DNA of 64,000 bases from Seminavis robusta (Eukaryota; Bacillariophyta; Bacillariophyceae; Naviculales; Naviculaceae), in NCBI GenBank assembly GCA_903772945.1, contig CAICTM010000381.1, forward strand, positions 1 to 64,000, given 5' to 3'. Shown one piece after another: positions 55,036 through 64,000 of this stretch. A model generated the notes under the pieces. It was given only the letters and a program-made list of their open reading frames with translations, was not told where the DNA came from and did not search any database. How positions within the stretch are numbered: the first letter of the stretch is position 1; every line of letters starts with the position of its first letter. Both the position numbers and the translations under genes were made by a program.

Positions 55036-57420
55036 ATGTCCTCCTCTCAAGGCAACAGCAACAAGAACAACACTAGTAATAAGAATCATGCCAATTTCCC
55101 ACAATTTGCAGGTCAACCACAAGGACAAACACAGCAGCGATGGGGCAATGCCCAACAACAACGATTGATGCAAATGCAGCAGCAACGGTCACAACAACAA
55201 ATGCAGTCCAAGCAACATGGCAATCCGTTGGCACCGGCCCCCGCTTCTTTGACGAGACCACCCCCGTTAACGTCCGCTTCCAGCAGTGCTTCCTTATTGA
55301 GCAATAAGGGCAGCAGTCCCTCAAAAGCCAAGGGCATGGCACCTCCCAAACCCACCACACTGGGCCGTGGCGTTTCCAGTACGATCATTCCTCCTCCCCC
55401 GTCGCTCAAAGCCGCCACCTCCTCGATTGGGGCATTGGCCGCTGCCACGCGCAATGAAGCCGCCACCAACGTGCTGCTCTCCAAAAGCGATTGGGTTGAC
55501 AAGACTATTTGGGTCTCAAGACAATTGCTCGGAGGAAACATTAACAATGGATTCCTGTCGGCCACGTCCAATGTCCAACGACTCAAACGACAACGGGCAC
55601 GACAAGCAGCGCATTCGCAAAAGAAAAAAGATGAAGATGCCGCCGCCAAGGAAAAAGAAAAGGATCCACCGAAAGAAACTCCCAGTACTGCTTCTTCTTC
55701 CAATACTGCTTCAGCCACTGCTGCTGGAGGAGGCAAGGAAGCCGCCACGGCAGCCAGCAAGGACAAAGACGGTGGAAAGAAGCGTGATGCGCCCGATCAA
55801 GCGGCCGAAGAAAGTCTCAAAAAGGAAATTATGAATACGCGGACGGCCAAAAAACTCAAAGCCGAACTCGAAGTGGGAATACAGTGGTGTGTCACGTTGC
55901 AGAATGCCATTCGAAGCATCTTGACCGACATGGATCCGGCCATTGCGGCATTTACGCCATTGCCCCTCGATCAAGGAGGAACCTGGCCCAAGGCACCACC
56001 CAATACTACGAAAACTAGCACCACCACGAATCCAGCCTCCATGGCATTGGCCACTATCAGCAGCAGCAGCGCTACCACCAGCAGTCCCAATCCGAAACCA
56101 TCCTCGCCGGCGCCGCCGGTCAATGCATCGCCGCCCAAAGTCACGTCGTCGTCGTCTCCAACGGCGCCGCCCGTCACGTCCTCCTCCGATGCGGTACAAC
56201 GTCGTGCATCGGACAATTCCATTTCCTTGGCTTCCTTGGCTCAAAGCAACAACAACAACAGCAACAATACTACGACTACACAGAAAAAGAAGAGCAGCAA
56301 AAACAACAGTACAGCTCCTCAAGCCACTCCTGGCGGACCGGCTGGATCCACATTGCGCAAACATCGCAAGAAAAAATTGCCAGCGTCCACGGAACCAACC
56401 ATTCCCATTGCCGAATTTGATGCCACGGGGAAACGCATCTGTTCCAAAAAGGAACATCAATTCCGAATCTTTGAAGTCACAAGATTCCGGGCACTCAAAG
56501 AGGGAGATTTCGTTGCGGCACGAGTGTCCAGCAGAGATTTGTGGATTCTAGCCCGTGTTCAAGCCGATTATCCAGGATTTGGAATGCCGCCCAATGACTT
56601 TTTGAATTTGACAGAAGCCAAACGGGATGCCCATTTTAAAGAAAAAGCCGCCATTAAAGACGTCGAAGACAAGGAAGGAGTCATCAACCGAGTCCCGCGC
56701 AATTTGGTGTTGCCATTGCCACGAACCTTTTCGGAAGCGGCCGAATGGTGTCAACGGTGCGTTTCTCATACACTACATGTATTCACAGAGTGATGAATGA
56801 TACCTACCGGTACCAGGTACCCTCGAACTCACTATCTTGTCATTGGTGTTGCATTACTTTGTTTGTTTATGTTAGTTCCAAGAAAGGATCGCGAGTGTAC
56901 GCCATGTATCCTCAAACGACCTCTCTCTACTCTGCCACTGTGGTGGACAACACAACCTACTGTCGGGGAGATGATGACATTATCGTTGTGGAATTCGATG
57001 GTGACGAAGCGGGTACGTTGTCAAGAGCATCTGTGGTGGAGCATTGATTTCAACTCGACTGACATCAAACACCGATTAAATTGTAACCATTCAATCAATC
57101 AATCGATCAACAATGCAGACCATACCGGTGTGCTGCCAAAATATCATATCCCGGCTCGTTTTGTCACCTTGATCCCTCGAGAGTTCCCAGCCGCACAGAC
57201 CAACAGCAAAAAGAGAAAATCAGCGACTCAAGCCCAGGCTAACACCCTGCCAGACCTGGCAAGTCCTTCCTCGGTAAAGAGCATGAAGTCCGAAGGATCC
57301 TTAGGGGGATCTGGGTTCCTGGAGGATGGTTTGGGCGGATTGGTGGACGGGATGGGATTTGATGATTTGGTCACAACAGACTCATTAGAGGATTTCGGTT
57401 TTGATTTCTCGGAAGCGTAG
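55036..57420 (+). CDS. SGF29: SAGA-associated factor SGF29, tandem Tudor protein
   Basis: Three exons (55036-56756, 56876-57012, 57119-57420) give 719 residues. A long low-complexity N-terminus (Q, N, S, A, P and K rich) precedes the SGF29 C-terminal tandem Tudor domain: GDFVAARVSSRDLWILARVQA, VLPLPRTF, then across intron 1 SRVYAMYPQTTSLYSATVVDN, IIVVEFDGDEA and, across intron 2, VLPKYHIPARFVTLIPREF. SGF29 reads H3K4me2/3 for the SAGA histone acetyltransferase complex. The family is usually 250-300 residues, so the N-terminal half is an extension. The acidic tail (LEDFGFDFSEA) is also an addition. I chose MSSSQGNSN as start over an in-frame ATG 36 bp upstream. Confidence 0.85.
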
Positions 57421-57573
57421 TGCTTGCAAACGAACTTGCAGAGAAGAGCACGTCCTGCATGGGTTTCTCCAAAGGCAGGTGAGCTATTCATATTTGTAAC
57501 AATAAATATCATCGGGTCTACCGTATGTCTATTTATTTGCAGTTTTTACTTCTCCATGTACCGGTATCCACAG

Positions 57574-60520
57574 TTACGGCCGGTATCGGTTTCGTTGTGG
57601 CACAGATCGTCTCTTGTTCGGTGCCGACCTCGGTCGCAGGCTGTTGCGCGACCATTCTTTTGGGAGGTCTCGCACAGAGACACGCCGAGAACTCTGTCTG
57701 GGAGGGCTGCTTTGCACGGCACTGACAACGAGCTCGTCGTACAAATCGGCAGGAGACGCATCCCGGAAACTAGCCAACACCCGATCGCCAACTTGACCAT
57801 CTTTGCAGCATTGCAGAAAAGCTTCTTGAATGATTGCACGACGCAGGTTGTCATCGTCGGGAAGTAGATTGGCGCATGCTTTGAAGAAGGTCCCGTAAGT
57901 AATTTGGTTCGGGTGCCCATACCTCGAAGCCTTCAATTCCTCCAAGGTGAAAATGGCAGTGTCAAGTGCCTTGCGCCTCGTTTTTTCGTCGAGCACTGCC
58001 GGGAAAGCACAGCTATTCAATACAGCCGTGTACGTTACCTCATTGGGCCGAGCCTCTTTGTTCACCCCTGCCTGATACAATTTGTCCATTCGTCGAAGAA
58101 TCCGAAGAGCACGCTGCGCTTTGGCTTCATTCTTGCTTTTGGAAATAGCATTGATAACTGTGTTGTAGCTCTTGTCGTTGGGTTTTACAAGGTTGTTGTC
58201 TCCAGCGTTGTAGAGCTCCCACATTTGGTTTAGGTAACTTTCCGCCTTGTGGCCACAACAACGGGTACCACTGAGCGCCCATGCATTCAAAACGCAGTTG
58301 AACGTGACAAGGTTTGGAGCCATGGATTCGTCATTGTACTGTTCTCGAAGTGTTTGCATTTCCTTCAGCAATGCTTCCGCCTTACGTGCTCCCAGAGTTC
58401 CTTCACCACTCTTTGCCCAGCAGTGAATGACCTGTGCAATTAACATACGTGAAAGAGAGAAGAATGTGAGATTGTCAATCACCATTCTAAAAAATCACAA
58501 CAAGCAGCATGAGAATACCTACCGCGTTGTACACATGCCGATTGGGCTTGATATTTCCCTCTTTGTGCAAAAAGTAGCGATCCTTCATGTGCTGCAACAG
58601 TCGCTCTGCCTTGACAGCCGCCCCGGGCACTCCGCTACGAGCATGTGCTTGAATGACATGAGTGTACCCCTTGTGATCCGGTTTGGCATAGGGATGTACT
58701 CCTTCGCGGTGTGCCTTTACCATGTAATCCAACAATTCTTCTGCCATTTTGGCCTGCCCCGTCATGGACGACCTCGACAAGGCAGCCAATACCTGGTTGA
58801 ATGAAAATGTATCTGGCTCGACCCCTTTGGCTTTGGCGAGTTTCCGAAGCACGTGAGCAGCCTTCATGGCGGCATTGGGTGCTTTGGACCATGCTTCAAT
58901 GACCAAATTGTAACTGAACAGGTTCGGAGCAAAGTCCACCTCGCCGCGGGCGTACCGATTTTCCATTTTCTGCAACAAGGCATCGGCCCGTTGTGCCATT
59001 CCTGGTTTCTTGGCCTGTAGCGACAGTGCATGCAAATGCGTGTTGTAGGTGATGAGGTCCGGCTGAATCGACGGCAAGGACGATTCTTCCATGTGTTTGA
59101 GCAATTCTCCCGTTCGATTGGATGCCCCCGGACTCCTGGATTTGACCCATGTGGACATGACGGCATTGAGAACAATGGTGTTTGGTTCCAAGTGCGGTTC
59201 ATTTTCAATCTGCCGTAGTACTTCTTCGGCTCGTTGTACGGCATGAGCCCGCATGCCACTGGTGGACCATGCCGAAATCACGGACGCATACGTGACAATA
59301 TCTTTGGGTGCTTGCATTTCCTCCAATATGCGATCGGCATGTTCGGCGGCCTCTCGTCCCTTCTTAGACTGACTCCATGCCTTGATGGCCAAGTTGTAAC
59401 AAAATGTATCCGGTGCGACACCTCCGGTAATGTTCATGTGTCTCAAGAATCCCTCGACCAAGGCACCGGCATTTCCGACCCGAAATTTGGGATGGGTGTA
59501 TGCCGTGAGTACGGAAACGTAATCCGTTCTTTTGGGTTTGGCCAATGGATTTTTTCCACTTCGATGTAGATATTCCATAAAGGCCAACAATCGTCTCGCA
59601 ATAGTCGGCCCTTCGACGCGACACACGACGTGCAAGACGAGATTGAACGATTCTTCATTGGGCATGAGCGATGGTTCCATGATTATTGACGAGTCGTCCT
59701 GTTCTTGTGCGAATTGTTGTTGTTCGTAAGTTTCCTGCAAGAGCACAAGAATTTCTCTTGCTCGTTGCGACGCCACCTTGGCGGATGGTTGTGTTTTGAA
59801 CAGTGCCGCACACGCCCATGCATCGAGGAGTCGATTGTACATTTCAATATCCGCCTTGGCTTCTCGGTTTCCGGCTCGTCGTTCTTGATGGAGTCGTTTG
59901 AGAATGGCTTCCATGCGCAACGGCGCATCGGCATCTGTTTTGGTAAAGGAACTCCAGGCATACAACATGGACGTGAGTTCGTGCCATTTGCCCTTGACAA
60001 GAGTCCCCGGTTCACTCTGTATCAAACTGTCCGTCGTCTTTTCGAGCCAACGTCTTCGTTGTTGTCGTTTATTTTGGTACTCGGCTTGTTCGTACCATTT
60101 TTCTTCTCCACTATTGTTGTTATTATTGTTGTTGTTGCCCTTGTGTATTCTTCTGTTACTGTTCCGGTTATGATCCACGGTTTCCTGTTCCTCTTGTTGT
60201 GACTGTTGTTCTGCTTTCAGGGTCCAATCTCGTAACGAAAAGGATTCTTCCAAAGGACTCGTCGCAGTGGCAGGTCGGGGGGTATTCTCATCGTTACTAT
60301 TGTCGGAAGATAATATCGAAAACAAGGCGGTATTAGTGGCGGGAAGAATCGATGGAGACGCCACAGGCACGGCCCGATTTGTTCTGGGAGCCAAGAACTG
60401 TTGTTGGAATCCTTGCACTGCTTGTGGATACCCCGTCGTCGCAGCCATGGTACAGAGAATCCACGAGGTCTTCCTGGGCCAGCCAGAACGCTTTTTCGTA
60501 TCCATTAGTTTCGTTGTCAT
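57574..60520 (-). CDS. Pentatricopeptide repeat (PPR) protein, probably organellar
   Basis: Two exons (60520-58523 and 58431-57574) join in phase 0 (HVYNA to VIHCWAKSG), giving 951 residues. At least twelve PPR-like units are visible, for example DTFCYNLAIKAWSQSKKGREAAEHADRIL, DIVTYASVISAWSTSGMRAHAV, DLITYNTHLHALSLQAKKPGMA, NLFSYNLVIEAWSKAPNA and DTFSFNQVLAALSRSSMTG. The N-terminus is Ser/Arg/Gln rich with few acids, consistent with a mitochondrial or plastid transit peptide, then poly-N. PPR proteins bind organelle RNA. No DYW or SMR tail is attached; the C-terminus is basic. Confidence 0.85.
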
Positions 60521-61599
60521 GCTTTCAAGATGTTAGGGTAGCGTAGGTCGATCGATCGTGGGGGTACGAATGAATAATTGTAGAGCTGGAAGGTAGAAGC
60601 AAAAGGGCCAGAGGAAGAAGAAGAAGAAGATGACTGATGAATAGAGAATGATTCAATCGGATAATGGATAAGGAAGATGCGGCCACTGTTGAGGATGAAG
60701 GCACTATATGATACGACTGATGAAGCGAAGAAGATACCGGTACCAGTACAGGCGTGCATCTGCCAAAGAATTGGCCAATCCACATGCAGATCTGTTGCGT
60801 GGCGTTTTGGATATGACGAAAGAATGCCGGCCCGAAAATAAGCTGCTATCAAAAACAAGGCTTCTGAAGAAAAGAACGTGGCAGGGCAGCTGGGGCACGA
60901 GAACCCTTTCGGAAGCTCGATCGTGTCACCCCCTCTTCAACATCGTACATTCTAGTACAAAGCTATGATACGGAGAGTATCTTTTTGTCTCATTCTGTCC
61001 ACTGTGATGTCACTCCTTCTTCAATTTAGATTTCTAAAAGCTGTAGAGCTGTCATACACTGCTGGCTGCCAACTTCTGAAGATGGCTCTCCACTGCCTAC
61101 GGTACACAACGGACTTGATACCACCCATGGTGGCAGTACACGGTACGGGTACGAACGGCAGGTGCAAAATGGACCTAAAAGTTCCCCTCGTACGTGAACA
61201 TAACCACTCTGTACTCTGTAGTGACTAAACCTTGTCACCGTCATCGCCTGTGATAGTACCGTACGGTTCCGGTACAGCTCCGGGGCGCACTGGAACAAAA
61301 TGGTTTGAAAAGCTGGTTTGAGGTAGCATGCTATCTGTTCGGAGCAAAGAGAGCAGGTTACCGGTGCGTTGAATTTGTGTCAGTGTTGAGCGCAGGAGCT
61401 GGGTACCGGTATCCCTATTCCTTCGGATAAACTCTTCATTGGACCCACGGGAGACCCACTCTGTGGAAGCAAACTTCAATGCTACAAAAAGCCGCAGGCC
61501 ACAACCAAGAGAGACGTTGCCACGACGATGAAGGAATAATAGACCTGGACTGCCGAAGATGACGCTGTCTTGGTTCTTCTGATGTTACGGCCTTTGCCG
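60521..61599. other. Intergenic region between the PPR and lipase genes
   Basis: About 1.1 kb without a supported gene; the ORFs here have no domain. GTACCGGTACCAGTAC, ACACGGTACGGGTACG and TACCGTACGGTTCCGGTAC blocks show the short GTAC-rich palindromes found in other spacers of the window. Confidence 0.4.
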
Positions 61600-63602
61600 T
61601 CATTTCCCTTGGAAACTCTTGCGGTTCACGCCTATTGATGCACCCTCATTTACGGAAGGCACGGGTGTCGTGGCGCTACTGGTTCCATCGTTCGAAGACG
61701 AAACGAGTCCAAAAAAGTTTTGAACTCGTCTCACCAACTCTTGACTCGCGGCAAGATCTCGTGTCATCTCCGCCATTGGAACTGTAGTCGCTTGAATAAG
61801 GTTAGGTCCGGCAATGTATGTGGTGATATCGGCATTTAAATTGATGAGCAAGATTTCAATCACTTGTCCTGCTCGAATTCCAAAGGCTGGATTGTCAATG
61901 GTCGTCCCCCGGAGTACGGCTGTGGAGGTGTTGCTGCTGGGATTGTCGCCGATAGGGTCCAACATTTTGAGCAAGGTTGCTTCGTCCAGGAAGTGTTCCA
62001 TGAACTGCGTTGATCGGATGGGCCCGAAGAATCCCGGTGGCCAGACATGTTCACCGGGAGCAACTTCCTGATTGAAGGTTGTTGAAAAGTATTGCAAGAT
62101 GGAGTTGAGCGACAATTTCAGATGGTCATTGGTGTTGGTGAGGACCAACTTGAGCGTCTTGGTCAGATTGGCATCTTGCTGCTGATGGTATTGCCCAACG
62201 TTAATGACCACTGCAGGATTGTCCGCCAGCCCTCCATCGATGAATCGCCCATCCTTGGCACCACAGGGACGTGTGGGCCACTGACTGCAAATGGACATCT
62301 CATCCAGAGACTCTGATTCGTAAAGCTTCCTCACTGCTTCATCAAATGCTCGCTGTGCGAGAAAGCCCTTTGACTCGAGTATCTCGGCTCGAGGTCTTGA
62401 CAACAGTTGGGCAAAAGAGGATGGTACCTCTGGACTGGTGGGTCCACCAAAGGCCGAACTCACGGCGGAAAGTTGAATGAGAGTAGCTCCCTCTGGATTG
62501 CCTCCAAAAGGTGGATCCAAAATATCTGTCGTAGTATCTCCAGTGGGAAAGGAGGGGATCAAGACTGTGGCATTGTCGTTGCTACCAAAGAGATGAAAAT
62601 CTACCCACTGATCAAAGTGAAAGTCTGGTGAGAGCGCTGCCACATGTGTTTGCAACTCGGTTGAGGATGGAGAGTCGAATGTGTTGTATAGGAATCCTGC
62701 AAACGTTTCGTTAACCACGTAACCCGCGGACAACGGCACACTGTAGCGCAATTGGTCTTGTTCTTGGGGCCCAAGATAGACAGCCATGTCCTGATGAGTT
62801 TCGAATATCCTTTCGAGGAACTTTCGCAACCCAAAATAGTCATTTCCTTCGTCTTCTTGCGCTTGCGCCTGTGCCATTATAATGTCCATCATTTCGTCAT
62901 GTCGTATCCTGGAAGTCGGCACCAATGCTGATTGAATGAGCATATCGGTGTGTTGCAAGGGTTTGATCCGACCGGTGGAGTTGGCCCTGATTTCGGATAG
63001 CGACAGTCTACTAATATCATGCGTGCTGCTGTTGACATTGGATTCAAACGAATCTGCTCCAGCCTCCAGCAATTGCTGAATAAAGTTGCCCCAATCCCCC
63101 CAAAGAATTGAACAAGGTCGTAGAAATCCCAGAGGAAGGTCAGAATATCATCTTTGGGTCGGGTATCCGTGTTGGTTGAGGTATCATTGGGTCGTAAACT
63201 GGTCATGTTGACAACCTCTTCCACATGATTGGTGATGGGCATAATGTCTTGTGTCAACGCATGATACGCTTGCATCCATCGAATGGTAAAGTCATGGAGT
63301 TGTTGCGGGTTTTCCGCCAGTACGGTTTGTTGATAGAATGATGGTGAGTAAAAGAGTTGCGTATTGAACCAACTGGCGCCGCTGGTGGTGGCAATCCCCG
63401 AAAAGAGTGACGGTGCGTCTTCCGAGAATAGTCCCGCTTGTCGAAAGACATTGGAGAAACCAATGCAAGCAAACATGGCTCGCCATCCTCCTCCTGTAGA
63501 GCTCCATCGAAATACAGCATCATCATTGTTGTTGGGGGTAGCCGTGGCAGCACTCGCAATAGCTGTCAAAACAAGTGGCAAGATTCGGGGCACCGGTAGC
63601 AT
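61600..63602 (-). CDS. Secreted patatin/cPLA2-like lysophospholipase
   Basis: The chosen ATG at 63602 begins a signal peptide (MLPVPRILPLVLTAIASAATA). The catalytic region has RWSSTGGGWRAMFACIGFSNVF (oxyanion GGG-R) and FSGIATTSGASWFNTQLFY with the probable nucleophile Ser in TSGAS. The general Asp is in DGRFIDGGLADNPAVV, about 370 residues later. This order fits the cPLA2/PLAc lysophospholipase fold. The frame changes once near 63096-63101 at a C6 run (FFGG to DWGNFIQQLLEAGADSF), and the protein reads smoothly across it, so an assembly indel is likely. It probably hydrolyses lipids in the secretory path or outside the cell. Asn-glycosylation sites are frequent. Confidence 0.7.
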
Positions 63603-64000
63603 GGTGCGATAATACAATTTTCTCTTTCTTCCAGTTTCTGGATTGTGTGTTCCAGCTTTTGAAATGTGTCACAGATAGCTTGGCCATTGCTTTTCCTGAT
63701 CCCGCAGCGCTACAGTACCAGCCCAGCACATTGCAAACTTGTTTCGCAGACAACAACCCAACAACACCAGTCGAGAGGAGAAGTGTTTGGGAGCAGAAAA
63801 ATGAGGCTCGAGGAGGAAGCCAGCCATTGAGGGTCATCTTGGTTGACCAGTGACATTTTGAATTTATCCCGGTAGAGCTGTGCAACTGCGAACCACCCGT
63901 CAGTTATTCGGAGGCAGCTTTGTTTTTTCTTTGCGTTTTCTCATTGCTGAAGGCCTTGCTAGCTTGGATACCCCATACCATCACAACCTATCCGAGCTAA
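63603..64000. other. Upstream region of the lipase gene
   Basis: About 400 bp reaching the right edge. The short ORFs on both strands have no domain. Nothing else is seen. Confidence 0.4.

Noticed and set aside
55113-56460. Minus-strand ORFs opposite SGF29
   Set aside because: They mirror the low-complexity N-terminus of SGF29 and have biased composition.

Overview
The window looks like nuclear DNA of a pennate diatom or a close stramenopile relative. The evidence is short GT-AG introns (about 70-160 bp), unicellular-alga gene families (a receptor-type nucleotide cyclase fused to a phosphodiesterase, helicase-associated-domain and BTB proteins, PS-repeat secreted proteins, poly-Q/N tracts), core eukaryotic housekeeping genes, and many small DNA transposons between genes. 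Seminavis robusta or a similar raphid diatom would fit, but the species cannot be fixed from the sequence alone.

Layout. 1-1.7 kb: low-complexity Q/P/A-rich ORFs, partly repeated in inverted orientation. 2.8-4.5 kb (-): Crinkler-type gene. 6.1-8.2 kb (+): secreted FG-GAP/PS-repeat protein. 8.6-10.2 kb (-): four-RRM protein, divergent from a CDK7-like gene with degraded kinase motifs (10.6-11.7 kb, +). 12.3-17.0 kb (+): Aquarius spliceosomal helicase in three exons, convergent with complex I subunit NDUFA12 (17.2-18.3 kb, -). 19.5 kb (-): ribosomal protein eL38. 20.6-27.95 kb (-): receptor cyclase-phosphodiesterase, split by a 2.9-kb DNA transposon. 27.97-28.89 kb: a MITE with perfect 37-bp TIRs and a TTA target duplication. 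29.3-31.7 kb (+): a fused two-domain glycosyltransferase. 31.8-33.75 kb (-): a nucleotidyltransferase-like unknown. 34.0-34.8 kb (+): UBA + ZnF-UBP protein. 35.1-36.2 kb (-): GNAT acetyltransferase. 36.4-36.9 kb: TA-flanked MITE filled with a minisatellite. 37.1-38.6 kb (+): three-exon membrane protein. 39.3-40.2 kb (-): tyrosine recombinase. 40.3-44.7 kb: complete-looking 4.38-kb Harbinger-like element with perfect 20-bp TIRs. 44.9-45.9 kb (-): unknown gene. 46.3-47.8 kb (+): BTB gene overlapping a helicase-associated-domain gene. 48.0-54.6 kb (-): two tandem copines. 55.0-57.4 kb (+): SGF29 of SAGA, convergent with a PPR protein (57.6-60.5 kb, -). 61.6-63.6 kb (-): secreted patatin/cPLA2-like lipase.

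No operon-like logic is expected or seen; neighbours are mostly functionally unrelated. Two themes recur. Small cut-and-paste elements, at least four of them, sit beside or inside host genes, and one interrupts the cyclase domain at the exon junction that should carry its second metal-binding Asp. Several otherwise well-conserved proteins also change reading frame exactly at C/G homopolymers, which points to assembly indels rather than real gene death.
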